A DNA stretch of 64,000 nt from Pseudomonas rubra (GCF_028656935.1 NZ_JAMDGZ010000068.1:1-64000), one strand, 5' to 3'. Shown: positions 50,556 to 60,589, counted from the stretch's first letter. The notes: a model not told the origin generated them from the sequence alone. Numbers and translations: made by a program.

Positions 50556-51353
50556 TCAGCTACGCAGCTCAGCAGCCCACAACCCTGGCGTCTTGCCGTA
50601 GTGGCGCTGAAACAACGCAATGAATGCCGACACCGAGTCGTAGCCCAGCTCGTTGGCCAGCGCCGTGACACTCATGCCCTGGGCCAGCAATGGCAACGCC
50701 GCCAGCAGGCGCAGGCGTTGGCGCCATTCGCGGAACGACAACTGCGTCTGCGCCTGGAACAGCCGTACCAGGGTGCGCCGCGAAGCGCCGACCTGCTGCG
50801 CCCAGTCTTCAATGCTGCGGTTGTCTGCAGGGTCGGCCTGTAAGGCTTCACTGATACGCCGCAAGCGCGGGTCATTGGGCAGCGGCAGGCCGAACGGCGC
50901 TTCAGGCAGTTCGCGCAACTCATCGACCAGCACCTGCAGCAGCCGTGCTTGGGCGCCTTGTGCAGGATATTGCGGCGCAAAGCCGCTGGCCTTGGCGATC
51001 AGCTCGCGTACCAGCGGCGTGACTTGCAGTACGCCACAAGGGCGTTGGTAGCCATTGAGCAGCGAGTCGTCCAGGTACAGCCCGCGAAACTCGATGGCCT
51101 GCTCGCTATAGGCGGTGTGTTCGACACCCGCGGGTATCCACAACGCACATTGCGGCGGCAACAGGTAGCTGTGGTGCTCGGTGACCACCTGCATGATTCC
51201 GGCGCTGGCGTAGGTGAACTGCACCCAGGGATGCCTGTGCATCTGCACCCGATGACCGGCCGGGATGGCAAACATGCGCCGGTAAACCGGGCCCGGCAGC
51301 TGCTGGCAGTCCAGCAGCGGCGGCACTTCACTGGTTTGTCTCGTTGACGGCAT
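50556..51353 (-). CDS. AraC-family transcriptional regulator
   Basis: 265 aa. N-terminal cupin-like sensing domain with HRHPWVQFTYA and PPQCALWIPAGVEHT; C-terminal double helix-turn-helix with RTLVRLFQAQTQLSFREWRQ and LGYDSVSAFIALFQRHYGKTP. ATG 51353 has AAGGAGA upstream. The open frame continues further to 52238 but that part is antisense to panB. It is divergent from the PanB-family gene, the usual place for its regulator; the ligand is unknown. Confidence 0.88.
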   Translation of the reverse strand: MPSTRQTSEVPPLLDCQQLPGPVYRRMFAIPAGHRVQMHRHPWVQFTYASAGIMQVVTEHHSYLLPPQCALWIPAGVEHTAYSEQAIEFRGLYLDDSLLNGYQRPCGVLQVTPLVRELIAKASGFAPQYPAQGAQARLLQVLVDELRELPEAPFGLPLPNDPRLRRISEALQADPADNRSIEDWAQQVGASRRTLVRLFQAQTQLSFREWRQRLRLLAALPLLAQGMSVTALANELGYDSVSAFIALFQRHYGKTPGLWAAELRS

Positions 51354-51437
51354 CACCTGTCTCCTTTGCTCAAGTGAGCCAATAAAGGCCGATGATAGCC
51401 TGCGCCCGGCTTCGTTGAACAACCCTTGGAGAGACCG

Positions 51438-52256
51438 ATGAGCAGCCATGTGCGTGAAAACCGTTTGAGCGTGCCCGCCATCCAGCAGCGCAAAGGCGCT
51501 GGCAACCTGGTGGTACTGACCGCCTACAGCATGCCAATGGCGCGCTGGGTAGATGCCGAGGCTGATGTGATCATTGTTGGCGACTCGGTGGGCATGGTCC
51601 TGTATGGCATGCCCAGCACCCTGGGGGTCACCCTGGACATGATGATCGCCCACGGCCAGGCAGTGATGCGCGGCGCCCAACGTGCCTGTGTGGTGATCGA
51701 CCTGCCATTCGGCAGTTACCAGGCCTCGCCCGAACAGGCGTTTCTCAGTGCCGCCCGACTGCTGCGTGAAACCGCTGCCCAGGGCGTCAAGCTTGAAGGC
51801 GGCGAAGAGTTGGCGGAGACCGTGGAATTCCTCACCCGCCGTGGGATTCCGGTCATGGCCCATGTCGGACTGATGCCGCAGCAGGTCAACTGCCTGGGCG
51901 GTTTCAAGGCCCAGGGCCGCGACGACCAGAGTGCCACGAAAGTGCGCCTGGATGCCCTGGCCATGCAGGCCGCAGGCGCTTTTTCGGTGGTGCTGGAAGG
52001 CATCGCCGAACCTCTGGCCCGGCGCCTGAGTGAGGAGCTGGCAATCCCTACTATTGGTATCGGTGCTTCGCCTGCCTGTGATGGCCAGGTGCTGGTTACT
52101 GAAGACCTGCTTGGCCTGTTCGGCGAATACCAGCCACGCTTCGTCAAACGCTTTGTCGACCTGCAGCCGCAAATTTCCCAGGCCCTGGCAAGCTATGCCC
52201 AAGAAGTGCGCGATGGCAGTTTTCCCCAGTCCGAGCACTGCTTCAAGGCCGGTTGA
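51438..52256 (+). CDS. panB: PanB-family ketopantoate hydroxymethyltransferase (likely second copy)
   Basis: 272 aa, close to PanB length. TIM-barrel enzyme that transfers a hydroxymethyl group from 5,10-methylene-THF to 2-oxoisovalerate for pantothenate. Conserved pieces: [22 protein letters not shown] (metal Asp), [10 protein letters not shown] (metal Asp), [17 protein letters not shown] (catalytic Glu), IPTIGIGAS. It stands alone beside an AraC gene rather than with panC, so it is probably a paralogue with specialised regulation. ATG 51438 has GGAGAG upstream. Confidence 0.85.
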   Translation: MSSHVRENRLSVPAIQQRKGAGNLVVLTAYSMPMARWVDAEADVIIVGDSVGMVLYGMPSTLGVTLDMMIAHGQAVMRGAQRACVVIDLPFGSYQASPEQAFLSAARLLRETAAQGVKLEGGEELAETVEFLTRRGIPVMAHVGLMPQQVNCLGGFKAQGRDDQSATKVRLDALAMQAAGAFSVVLEGIAEPLARRLSEELAIPTIGIGASPACDGQVLVTEDLLGLFGEYQPRFVKRFVDLQPQISQALASYAQEVRDGSFPQSEHCFKAG

Positions 52257-52348
52257 GCACGGGCGCCTTGCCCAAGGGTGAGAGCAATGGATAGGCTATC
52301 GCGCTTATTCCATGAGCCGCGCAACGCGGCTCTCGCCAGAGACTGCCC

Positions 52349-52810
52349 ATGTCCGACAGCCGCCCCGTCGCCCTCGACGAAATCGATCGCCAGTTGATCT
52401 CGCTGCTGCAGATCAACGCTCGCGAAAGTGTTGCCACCCTCGCCCGGCAGTTGGGCATCGCGCGCACCACGGTGACCTCGCGCCTGGCCCGTCTGGAAAA
52501 GACCAAGGTCATCAGCGGTTACGGTGTGCGCTTGGGTCAGCGCTTGATCGACGGCGGCCTGCAAGCCTATGTTGGGATCAAGGTGCAACCACGCTCTGGC
52601 AAGGACGTAGTCCGGCGCCTGAGCACCATGGGCCAGGTTCAGCAATTATGCGCAGTCAGTGGCGAATTCGACTACGTCGCCTGGCTGCGCAGTGATTCGC
52701 CCGAGCAACTGGACCAGTTGCTCGATCAGATCGGCAGCGTTGAAGGGGTGGAGAAAACCACCACCTCGATCATTCTCAGCAGCAAGGTGGATCGCGGCCA
52801 GCCGGTTTGA
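52349..52810 (+). CDS. Lrp/AsnC-family transcriptional regulator
   Basis: 153 aa. N-terminal HTH (LDEIDRQLISLLQINARESV, then IARTTVTSRLARLE) and a C-terminal RAM ligand-binding domain (YVGIKVQPRSGKDVV, CAVSGEFDYVAWL). It lies upstream of the lysine-degradation genes davBA, with a toxin-antitoxin pair in between; a role in sensing lysine or controlling davBA is plausible but inferred. Confidence 0.9.
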   Translation: MSDSRPVALDEIDRQLISLLQINARESVATLARQLGIARTTVTSRLARLEKTKVISGYGVRLGQRLIDGGLQAYVGIKVQPRSGKDVVRRLSTMGQVQQLCAVSGEFDYVAWLRSDSPEQLDQLLDQIGSVEGVEKTTTSIILSSKVDRGQPV

Positions 52811-52850
52811 AACACCAGGCAATCATCCACCCGGATGAGCCCTAGCCACA

Positions 52851-52924
52851 CGTATAGGCTGGTTAAAGCCACACCGCTTGACGGTGAGGGATAACACCCA
52901 CAGACTATACGCAGGTAACGTATA
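52851..52924. promoter_or_regulatory. Operator-like repeats at the toxin-antitoxin promoter
   Basis: Inverted repeat TATACG-CAGGTAA-CGTATA (52906-52924) ends five bases before the toxin ATG, and another CGTATA half-site stands at 52851-52856. Overlap with the start region suits repression by the antitoxin. Confidence 0.55.
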
Positions 52925-52928
52925 AAAG

Positions 52929-53267
52929 ATGGAAGCCCTTTTTGCCGAACTACCGGCCTTTGCTCGCTACCGTTGCGATTACCTGGATGACCAGGCTTTC
53001 AGGGCCTTGCAGTTCATCCTGCTGCTCAACCCCCACGCAGGCTCAGTCATTCAGGGCACAGGTGGCCTGCGCAAGATGCGCTTCGCCGATGAGCAGCGGC
53101 ACAAGGGAAAGCGCGGTGGCACGCGGGTGATCTACTACTGGTGGAACAGTGGTCAGCAGTTCTGGTTGTTCACCTTATATGGCAAGGATCAGCAAGACGA
53201 CCTGAGCGCGGCTCAACGCCAGATGCTCAAACAGATGCTCGATCAGGAAATCGAGGCGAGGACATAA
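52929..53267 (+). CDS. RelE/HigB-type toxin
   Basis: 112 aa. The core GTGGLRKMRFADEQRHKGKRGGTRVIYYWW, given here as motifs GGLRKMRF and KRGGTRVIYYW, plus FWLFTLYGKDQQDDLS, is typical of HigB-2/RelE-like mRNA interferases that act at the ribosome. It precedes its antitoxin gene with a single intervening base, the toxin-first order of HigBA systems. Confidence 0.85.
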   Translation: MEALFAELPAFARYRCDYLDDQAFRALQFILLLNPHAGSVIQGTGGLRKMRFADEQRHKGKRGGTRVIYYWWNSGQQFWLFTLYGKDQQDDLSAAQRQMLKQMLDQEIEART

Positions 53268-53268
53268 A

Positions 53269-53583
53269 ATGACGCGCAATATTTTTTCCGAGCTGAACGA
53301 AGGCTTCGATGCCCTTGCCCAGGAACGTCAAGGCAAATTGACCCTGCGCTCGCACAAGCTGCAACTCACCGAACTGATGGACGTTTGCGCCGAAGAGCTC
53401 GTAACAATTCGCGAACGGCTCAACATGTCCCGTGCGGTGTTTGCCATGTACCTGCGCACCAACGTTCGTACCCTGGAAAACTGGGAACAGGGCAGAGCTC
53501 GCCCCAATGCCCAGGCAATGACCTTGATTCGATTGGTGGAAAAATACCCGGAAACCGTCGAGCATTTGGCCGCACTCAGCTGA
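53269..53583 (+). CDS. HTH antitoxin of the HigA type
   Basis: 104 aa. The C-terminal HTH (NMSRAVFAMYLRTNVRTLENWEQGR) is the XRE-like antitoxin domain that binds the operon promoter; the N-terminal part is expected to wrap the toxin. Immediately downstream of the toxin. Confidence 0.85.
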   Translation: MTRNIFSELNEGFDALAQERQGKLTLRSHKLQLTELMDVCAEELVTIRERLNMSRAVFAMYLRTNVRTLENWEQGRARPNAQAMTLIRLVEKYPETVEHLAALS

Positions 53584-53741
53584 TCCGTCATTCAGCAGCA
53601 CTTCTTCGTCATAACGACAAAAATAAAACCAAAACGACGACACTCTGCATCTTAATAACGTAATCCCCACCCCCTAGAATGACCGCCAGCGTTTTCTATA
53701 CTCAAGCTCCGCACCCCGCGCAGCGCCTGGCAAGGTCATCT

Positions 53742-55424
53742 ATGAACAAGAACAATCGCCACCCCGCCGACGGCAAGAAACCCATCACCATTTTTGGCCC
53801 GGATTTCCCGTTCGCTTTTGACGACTGGATCGAACACCCCGCCGGCCTGGGCAGCATCCCGGTTGAACGCCATGGCGAGGAAGTGGCGATTGTCGGCGCC
53901 GGCATTGCCGGGCTGGTGGCAGCCTACGAATTGATGAAACTGGGCCTCAAGCCTGTGGTGTACGAAGCCTCGAAAATGGGCGGCCGCCTGCGTTCGCAAA
54001 CCTTCGAAGGTACCGACGGGATCATTGCCGAGTTGGGCGGCATGCGCTTTCCGGTATCGTCTACGGCGTTCTATCACTATGTCGACAAGCTTGGCCTTCA
54101 GACCAAGCCCTTCCCCAACCCGCTGACGCCCGCCTCCGGCAGCACGGTCATCGACCTGGAAGGCCAGACCCACTACGCAGAAAAACTGTCCGACCTGCCC
54201 AAATTGTTCCAGGAAGTGGCCGACGCCTGGGCCGATGCCCTGGAAGACGGCTCCCGCTTCGGCGATATCCAGCAAGCCATCCGTGACCGTGATGTGCCGC
54301 GCCTGAAAGAGCTGTGGAACACCCTGGTACCGCTGTGGGACGACCGTACTTTCTACGACTTCGTCGCCACCTCCAAAGCCTTCGCCAAGCTCAGCTTCCT
54401 GCACCGCGAGGTGTTCGGTCAGGTCGGCTTCGGCACCGGCGGCTGGGACTCAGATTTCCCCAACTCGATGCTGGAAATCTTCCGCGTGGTAATGACCAAC
54501 TGCGACGATCACCAGCATCTGGTGGTCGGCGGCGTCGAACAGGTACCGCTGGGCATCTGGCGCCACGTGCCAGAGCGTTGCGCCCACTGGCCAGCCGGCA
54601 CCAGCCTGAGCTCGCTGCACCGCGGGGCACCACGCCCTGGGGTGAAGAGCATTGCCCGTGACAGCGACGGGCGCCTGGCGGTTACTGATAACTGGGGCGA
54701 CACCCGCCATTACGCCGCCGTGCTGACCACCTGCCAAAGCTGGCTGCTGACCACGCAGATCGAGTGCGAAGAGTCGCTGTTCTCGCAAAAGATGTGGATG
54801 GCCCTGGACCGTACCCGCTACATGCAGTCGTCGAAGACCTTCGTCATGGTCGACCGGCCATTCTGGAAGGACAAGGACCCGCAGACCGGCCGCGACCTGA
54901 TGAGCATGACCCTGACCGACCGCCTGACCCGTGGCACCTACCTGTTCGACAACGGCGACGACAAGCCTGGAGTGATCTGCCTGTCCTACTCGTGGATGAG
55001 CGATGCATTGAAGATGCTCCCGCATCCGGTGGAAAAACGCGTCAAGCTGGCCCTCGATGCCCTGAAGAAGATCTATCCGAAAGTCGATATCGCCGGGCAC
55101 ATCATCGGCGACCCGATCACCGTGTCCTGGGAAGCCGACCCGCACTTCCTCGGCGCCTTCAAGGGCGCTCTACCCGGCCATTACCGCTACAACCAGCGCA
55201 TGTACGCGCACTTCATGCAGCAGGACATGCCGGCCGAACAACGCGGCATCTTCATTGCCGGTGACGATGTGTCCTGGACCCCGGCCTGGGTCGAAGGTGC
55301 GGTACAGACTTCGCTCAATGCGGTGTGGGGTATCATGAATCACTTCGGTGGGCAGACCCACCCGGACAACCCAGGCCCGGGCGATGTATTCCATGAGATC
55401 GGACCGATCGCCCTGGCCGACTGA
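53742..55424 (+). CDS. davB: L-lysine 2-monooxygenase DavB
   Basis: 560-aa FAD enzyme that oxidatively decarboxylates L-lysine to 5-aminovaleramide, first step of the Pseudomonas aminovalerate route. FAD-binding VAIVGAGIAGLVAAYEL, then YEASKMGGRLRS, ELGGMRFP, and C-terminal GIFIAGDDVSWTPAWVEGAVQTS. The sequence is very close to my memory of the P. putida KT2440 protein (PP_0383), including length and the start MNKNNRHPADGKKP. ATG 53742 is used; a GTG/ATG further up (53679) adds an unusual leader. It is followed after 13 bases by davA. An Lrp-type regulator is nearby. Confidence 0.94.
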   Translation: MNKNNRHPADGKKPITIFGPDFPFAFDDWIEHPAGLGSIPVERHGEEVAIVGAGIAGLVAAYELMKLGLKPVVYEASKMGGRLRSQTFEGTDGIIAELGGMRFPVSSTAFYHYVDKLGLQTKPFPNPLTPASGSTVIDLEGQTHYAEKLSDLPKLFQEVADAWADALEDGSRFGDIQQAIRDRDVPRLKELWNTLVPLWDDRTFYDFVATSKAFAKLSFLHREVFGQVGFGTGGWDSDFPNSMLEIFRVVMTNCDDHQHLVVGGVEQVPLGIWRHVPERCAHWPAGTSLSSLHRGAPRPGVKSIARDSDGRLAVTDNWGDTRHYAAVLTTCQSWLLTTQIECEESLFSQKMWMALDRTRYMQSSKTFVMVDRPFWKDKDPQTGRDLMSMTLTDRLTRGTYLFDNGDDKPGVICLSYSWMSDALKMLPHPVEKRVKLALDALKKIYPKVDIAGHIIGDPITVSWEADPHFLGAFKGALPGHYRYNQRMYAHFMQQDMPAEQRGIFIAGDDVSWTPAWVEGAVQTSLNAVWGIMNHFGGQTHPDNPGPGDVFHEIGPIALAD

Positions 55425-55437
55425 CGGGAGAATCGCC

Positions 55438-56235
55438 ATGCGCATCGCCCTGTTTCAAGGCGAACCGCAACCGCTGGACGTCCCCGGCAATCTCGAGCGC
55501 CTGCACCAGCAGGCGCAACTGGCTGCAGCGTGCGGCGCCGAGTTGCTGGTATGCCCAGAGATGTTTCTCAGCGGCTACAACATCGGCAGCGAAGCCGTAG
55601 CACGCCTGGCCGAGGCCGAAGACGGCCCCTCGGCCATGGCCGTGGTGGAGATCGCCCAGAGTCATCGCATCGCCATTGCCTACGGCTACCCGGAACTGGC
55701 CGAGGACGGCCAGGTCTTCAACAGCGTGCAGTTGATCGACGCCCATGGCAGCAGCCTGTGCAACTACCGCAAGACCCACCTTTTCGGTGGCCTGGACCGG
55801 GCGATGTTCAGCCCCGGGCCAGACCATTTCCCGGTGGTCGAGCTCAATGGTTGGCGCCTGGGTCTGCTGATTTGCTACGACATCGAGTTCCCGGAAAACG
55901 CCCGACGCCTGGCCTTGGCCGGGGCTGAGCTGATCCTGGTGCCGACGGCGAACATGGTGCCCTTCGACTTTGTTGCCCAGGTCACCGTGCGCGCCCGCGC
56001 CTACGAGAACCAGTGCTACCTGGTGTACGCCAACTATTGCGGCAGCGAAGGCGAGATCCACTACTGCGGGCAGAGCAGTATCGTCGGCCCGGATGGCAGC
56101 ATCCTGGCCATGGCCGGCCGCGACAGCGCACTGCTGAGCGCTGACCTGGATCTGCAGCAGGTGCAGCAAGGGCGGGCCAACACCCCCTACCTGCATGACC
56201 TGCGCCCCGAGCTCTACAGTACGAGAGGTCAATAA
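55438..56235 (+). CDS. davA: 5-aminovaleramidase DavA (nitrilase superfamily)
   Basis: 265 aa. Nitrilase-superfamily amidase converting 5-aminovaleramide to 5-aminovalerate. The catalytic triad is E41 (CPEMFLSGYN), K112 (NYRKTHLFG) and C146 (LLICYDIEFPE). ATG 55438 has GGGAG upstream, 13 bases after davB. Product feeds glutarate metabolism, and 5-aminovalerate is a reported AgtS-type signal. Confidence 0.93.
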   Translation: MRIALFQGEPQPLDVPGNLERLHQQAQLAAACGAELLVCPEMFLSGYNIGSEAVARLAEAEDGPSAMAVVEIAQSHRIAIAYGYPELAEDGQVFNSVQLIDAHGSSLCNYRKTHLFGGLDRAMFSPGPDHFPVVELNGWRLGLLICYDIEFPENARRLALAGAELILVPTANMVPFDFVAQVTVRARAYENQCYLVYANYCGSEGEIHYCGQSSIVGPDGSILAMAGRDSALLSADLDLQQVQQGRANTPYLHDLRPELYSTRGQ

Positions 56236-56273
56236 TCCGCTAGCATGACGGCTCTCTTATCTGCGGAACCGTC

Positions 56274-58607
56274 ATGCCCAGCGACATTCGCCTCCTGACC
56301 CTCGACAATGGCCTGCAGGTCAGCCTGCGCCATGCCCCGCAGCTCAAGCGCTGCGCGGCGGCGGTGCGGGTCCGGGCCGGCAGCCATGACGCACCACGGG
56401 CGTGGCCGGGCCTGGCGCACTTTCTCGAGCACCTGTTCTTTCTCGGCAATCAACGCTTCGTACTGGAAGATGGCCTGATGCGCTACGTGCAGCATCACGG
56501 CGGCCAAGTGAATGCCAGCACCCGTGAACGCACCACCGAGTTCTTCTTCGAAGTGCCGCCAGCAGCCTTTGCCGGGGGCCTGGAGCGCCTGTGCGAGATG
56601 CTTGCGCAGCCTTGCTTCGAGCTTGAGCGGCAACTGCGTGAACGGGAAGTGATCCATGCCGAGTTCATTGCCTGGTCACGTAGCTCTCAAGCTCAACGGC
56701 AGTTTGTGTTGCTTCAGAGCGCAGGCAATGAACATCCGCTAAGCGCTTTTCACGCGGGTAACCGTTACAGCTTGCAGGTTCAAAGCCAGGCGTTCCAGGC
56801 GGCGCTAAGGGATTTTCATCAGCGGTTCTATCACGCCGGGCAAATCACCTTGAGCCTGAGCGGACCACAAAGCCTCGAAGCTCTGGAATCGCTGGCGCAC
56901 CAATACGCTCACGTGTTCAGCGCCGGGACGCAAGTGCCGCAATCACTACCGCCGAGCTTCAACAGCCGGGCACCGCTGCGGCTTCACAACGAGCAGCAAC
57001 TGGATTTGCTGTACCCGTGCGAGCACCTTCACGCAGGTGCTGAACACGCCATCGACTTTCTTGCGACCTGGCTAAGCAACACCCAGCCTGGCGGCTTGCA
57101 GGCAACGCTGCGTGAGCGGAATTGGCTGGCGAAGTTCGAGTTTTCATCGCTCTACAGCTTTGCCGGCCAGACCCTGCTGCATGCAGGCCTGACACTCACC
57201 GATGCAGCCGATGCCGAGCAGGCGTATGCGCTGCTGAGCGACTGGCTGGCGTTCTTACGAACGGCTGACTTGAGTAGCATCAATCAGGAATATGGCCGAC
57301 TGCAGCAATGCCGCGAACTCAGCGCCGGCGCGCTGGAACTGGCACGCCGGGATAGCGCCGGGCAACCCTTCCGGGCGCTGGACGAGCAAGGGCTCGCGGC
57401 GCTTGGGCTGTTACTCGAGACAATGCTCGATGGCCAGCTGCACACAGCCAGCGAGCCTTGGCGGCTGCCCCCGGCCAATCCGTTGCTCAACGTTACACCT
57501 GTGACCGTTCCTGCAACCGCCGTTCCCGAGGGCCTGGCCCTCTCCCCACTGTTACCGTCGACACGCCAGCACGCTGTTATCTACTTGCGTTGGCAACTGA
57601 CCTCGGCCTTGCGCGAGCGCCTCTGGCAGGTACTGGATCGCGGGCTGGAAGCCCTGCGCGAACAGGCGGCGCAAGCAGGTGTGCAGGTGCAATTGAGTAG
57701 CTGCGACCGATACTGGCAATTACGCTGTGCCGGCAACGGCGCCGTGGTGGTCGCGGTTGTCGAACAGGCGCTGGCGATTTTGCGGTACCCCTGCAGCCAA
57801 AGCTGGACGCCCGGCACTGCCGAACAGCCTGACGCCATGCCGATACGTGCCCTGCTCCGGCAGCTCCCGGAGCAGCTGCTCGGCCGTGTCGACGAAGCGT
57901 TACCGGCCTACACCATCAGCCAGAGCGATCTTGACGCGCTGTGGGAGTGTTCGACCTGGAACGGGCTAGCGACCGGCTTCAGTGCCACTGAACAATCGGC
58001 ACTGAACCACGCCCTGGGCAAAGTGCCTGGGCGCGCAGGACCGCATCTGCCCGCTAGAATCGAAGCCGTGCGGCGCTGGCAAACCTTGCCGCCAGCCGCC
58101 AGCGAACAGGCACTGCTGCTGTTTTGCCCAGTCGCTGATCACGCCGCAGGCCGGTTGCTTGCACAGCAGTTGCAAGGGCCTTTCTATCAACGGCTGCGGG
58201 TCGAATTGAATCTGGGCTATGCGGTGTTCAGCGCCTTTCGTCAGATCGAGGGCTGCGATGGTCTGCTGTTCGGCGTGCAATCGCCATCCGCCAGCCACGC
58301 TGAAATTGTCGGGCATATCCAGACATTGCTGGATGACCTGGCCGATCAGCTAAGCTGCACTGACACGGATAAACAGGCGCTGGCCGCACAGTTCGACGAA
58401 CCGGCCATGGCCAACCATGACGTAGCCGAATGGGCCTGGCAGGCGCATCTGGCAGGCAATCATCACGCGCAGCTGAGCGATCTGCAGGCAGCGATCCTGG
58501 CACTTGATACGCCACAGCTGCGGCGCTTGGCCCGCCAGACAAGCCAGGGCGAACTAGGCTGGTTGTGTCTGGCCAACGGCCCGGCACCCGGCGCACACTG
58601 GCACTGA
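56274..58607 (+). CDS. pqqF: PqqF zinc protease (M16 family)
   Basis: 777-aa insulinase-family peptidase that, with PqqG or alone, cuts the modified PqqA peptide. Inverted zinc motif HFLEH with H49, E52 and H53, and a downstream Glu in REREVIHAEF. The later half carries the second, inactive M16 repeat typical of PqqF. It lies upstream of pqqA, as in P. putida, and 38 bases after davA. Confidence 0.92.
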   Translation: MPSDIRLLTLDNGLQVSLRHAPQLKRCAAAVRVRAGSHDAPRAWPGLAHFLEHLFFLGNQRFVLEDGLMRYVQHHGGQVNASTRERTTEFFFEVPPAAFAGGLERLCEMLAQPCFELERQLREREVIHAEFIAWSRSSQAQRQFVLLQSAGNEHPLSAFHAGNRYSLQVQSQAFQAALRDFHQRFYHAGQITLSLSGPQSLEALESLAHQYAHVFSAGTQVPQSLPPSFNSRAPLRLHNEQQLDLLYPCEHLHAGAEHAIDFLATWLSNTQPGGLQATLRERNWLAKFEFSSLYSFAGQTLLHAGLTLTDAADAEQAYALLSDWLAFLRTADLSSINQEYGRLQQCRELSAGALELARRDSAGQPFRALDEQGLAALGLLLETMLDGQLHTASEPWRLPPANPLLNVTPVTVPATAVPEGLALSPLLPSTRQHAVIYLRWQLTSALRERLWQVLDRGLEALREQAAQAGVQVQLSSCDRYWQLRCAGNGAVVVAVVEQALAILRYPCSQSWTPGTAEQPDAMPIRALLRQLPEQLLGRVDEALPAYTISQSDLDALWECSTWNGLATGFSATEQSALNHALGKVPGRAGPHLPARIEAVRRWQTLPPAASEQALLLFCPVADHAAGRLLAQQLQGPFYQRLRVELNLGYAVFSAFRQIEGCDGLLFGVQSPSASHAEIVGHIQTLLDDLADQLSCTDTDKQALAAQFDEPAMANHDVAEWAWQAHLAGNHHAQLSDLQAAILALDTPQLRRLARQTSQGELGWLCLANGPAPGAHWH

Positions 58608-58774
58608 CGCTGGCGATTCTTACCGTCCCGGTAACGGCGTTTATCGTAGATTTAACCTTTCAGCACCTGTTTTTTTAGTAAGATAGCGCAATCTCGGCTA
58701 CGGGAACCCCTGATCTGCAGGGTGGACCAAATAAGTAGCTGTCAAACCCAGACTCAACCGGAAGGAGTAATCTC

Positions 58775-58846
58775 ATGTGGACCAAACCTGCTTACACTGA
58801 CCTGCGCATCGGCTTTGAAGTGACCATGTATTTCGCAAGCCGCTGA
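58775..58846 (+). CDS. pqqA: PqqA precursor peptide
   Basis: 23-aa peptide [20 protein letters not shown] followed by ASR. E15 and Y19 (E-V-T-M-Y) are the pair that PqqE cross-links to build PQQ. A strong GAAGGAG ribosome site lies 7 bases upstream. Too short for usual gene finders. A terminator follows immediately, so pqqA is expected to be made in excess over pqqB-E. Confidence 0.97.
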   Translation: MWTKPAYTDLRIGFEVTMYFASR

Positions 58847-58862
58847 GCCTGCTTGCGGTACA

Positions 58863-58892
58863 ACGCCTCGGTCCGCCGGGGCGTTTTTATTT
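58863..58892 (+). terminator. Terminator/attenuator between pqqA and pqqB
   Basis: ACGCCTCGG/CCGGGGCGT stem (one T.G pair) with a 4-base loop followed by TTTTTATTT. Partial read-through would set the known high pqqA to pqqB-E ratio. Confidence 0.8.
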
Positions 58893-58913
58893 CAGGACGC
58901 GGCAGGAGTGGCC

Positions 58914-59825
58914 ATGTATATCCAGATTCTAGGTTCCGCCGCCGGTGGCGGGTTTCCGCAGTGGAACTGCAACTGCGCAAACTGCCAAGGCTTTCGCAAC
59001 GGCAGCTTGCGCGCCTCGGCGCGAACCCAGTCATCGATTGCCCTGTCTGACGACGGTATCCACTGGGTGCTGTGCAATGCCTCGCCGGATATCCGCGCGC
59101 AGCTGCAAGGCTTCGCCCCGATGCAACCGGCCCGCGCCCTGCGCGACACCGGGATCAACGCCATCGTTTTGCTCGACAGCCAGATCGATCACACCACGGG
59201 CCTGCTCAGCCTGCGCGAAGGCTGCCCGCACCAGGTTTGGTGCACCGACATGGTCCATCAGGACCTGAGTACCGGCTTTCCGCTGTTCACCATGCTCAGC
59301 CACTGGAACGGCGGCCTGCAATGGAACCGCATCGAGCTCGAAGGCAGCTTCGTCATCGACGCGTGCCCGAACTTGCGCTTCACCCCCTTCCCGCTGCGTA
59401 GCGCTGCACCGCCCTACTCGCCGCACCGCTTCGACCCACACCCGGGCGACAACCTCGGGCTGATGGTCGAAGACCTGCGCACAGGCGGCAAGCTGTTCTA
59501 TGCCCCGGGCCTGGGCCAGGTCGATGCCAAGCTCTTGCAGATGATGGGCGAAGCCGACTGCCTGCTGGTCGACGGTACCCTGTGGGAGGATGATGAAATG
59601 CAGCGCCGTGGTGTCGGCACCCGCACTGGCCGCGAGATGGGCCACCTGGCGCAGAACGGCCCCGGCGGCATGCTCGAGGTGCTGGACGGCTTCGCGCGTC
59701 AGCGCAAGGTGCTTATCCACATCAACAACACCAACCCGATTCTCGATGAGGATTCGGCTGAACGCGCCGAATGTGAACGCCGCGGCGTCGAAGTCGCCTT
59801 CGACGGCATGAGCATCACCCTCTAG
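58914..59825 (+). CDS. pqqB: PqqB, PQQ biosynthesis metallo-beta-lactamase-fold protein
   Basis: 303 aa, family length. [25 protein letters not shown] at the N-terminus is near-invariant (motif given in parts: [18 protein letters not shown]). Fold of the metallo-beta-lactamase type; it is proposed to hydroxylate the cross-linked Glu-Tyr intermediate. ATG 58914 has AGGAG 5 bases upstream; GTG 58908 is the alternative. Confidence 0.95.
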   Translation: MYIQILGSAAGGGFPQWNCNCANCQGFRNGSLRASARTQSSIALSDDGIHWVLCNASPDIRAQLQGFAPMQPARALRDTGINAIVLLDSQIDHTTGLLSLREGCPHQVWCTDMVHQDLSTGFPLFTMLSHWNGGLQWNRIELEGSFVIDACPNLRFTPFPLRSAAPPYSPHRFDPHPGDNLGLMVEDLRTGGKLFYAPGLGQVDAKLLQMMGEADCLLVDGTLWEDDEMQRRGVGTRTGREMGHLAQNGPGGMLEVLDGFARQRKVLIHINNTNPILDEDSAERAECERRGVEVAFDGMSITL

Positions 59826-59833
59826 GAGCTGCC

Positions 59834-60589
59834 ATGAGCGCTGCCAAACTGCTGTCCCCCGCCGAGTTCGAACAGGCCCTGCGAGCCAAGGGCGCCTATT
59901 ACCACATCCATCACCCCTACCACGTGGCGATGCATGAAGGTCGCGCCAGCCGTGAGCAGATCCAGGGCTGGGTCGCCAACCGCTTCTACTACCAGGTCAA
60001 CATCCCGATGAAGGACGCGGCGATCCTGGCCAACTGCCCAGACCGAGAGATTCGCCGCGAGTGGATTCAGCGCCTGCTCGACCATGACGGCGCCCCCGGC
60101 GAGGACGGTGGCATCGAAGCCTGGCTGCGCCTGGGGCAGGCGGTCGGCCTGGACCCGGATCAGTTGCGCTCCCAGGAACTGGTACTGCCTGGCGTGCGCT
60201 TTGCCGTGGATGCCTATGTCAACTTCGCCCGCCGCGCCAGCTGGCAGGAAGCAGCCAGCAGCTCGCTGACCGAATTGTTCGCCCCGCAGATCCACCAGTC
60301 GCGGCTGGCCAGCTGGCCACAGCACTATCCGTGGATCGATCCGGCGGGCTATGAGTACTTCCGCACCCGTTTGGGCCAGGCGCGGCGTGACGTTGAGCAT
60401 GGCCTGGCGATCACCCTGCAGCACTACACTACAGTTGAAGGCCAGCAGCGCATGCTGGAGATCCTGCAGTTCAAGCTGGATATTCTCTGGAGCATGCTCG
60501 ACGCCATGAGCATGGCCTACGAACTGAACCGCCCGCCGTATCACAGTGTCACCTGCGAAAGGGTCTGGCACAAAGGAATCGCCCTATGA
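59834..60589 (+). CDS. pqqC: PqqC, pyrroloquinoline-quinone synthase
   Basis: 251-aa cofactorless oxidase catalysing ring closure and eight-electron oxidation of AHQQ to [18 protein letters not shown] and [20 protein letters not shown] hold the His/Arg/Tyr active-site residues. It overlaps pqqD by 4 bases. Confidence 0.95.
   Translation: MSAAKLLSPAEFEQALRAKGAYYHIHHPYHVAMHEGRASREQIQGWVANRFYYQVNIPMKDAAILANCPDREIRREWIQRLLDHDGAPGEDGGIEAWLRLGQAVGLDPDQLRSQELVLPGVRFAVDAYVNFARRASWQEAASSSLTELFAPQIHQSRLASWPQHYPWIDPAGYEYFRTRLGQARRDVEHGLAITLQHYTTVEGQQRMLEILQFKLDILWSMLDAMSMAYELNRPPYHSVTCERVWHKGIAL

Noticed and set aside
51354-52238. In-frame extension of the AraC regulator on the minus strand
   Set aside because: It is antisense to panB; the natural start at 51353 has a good ribosome site and family-typical length.
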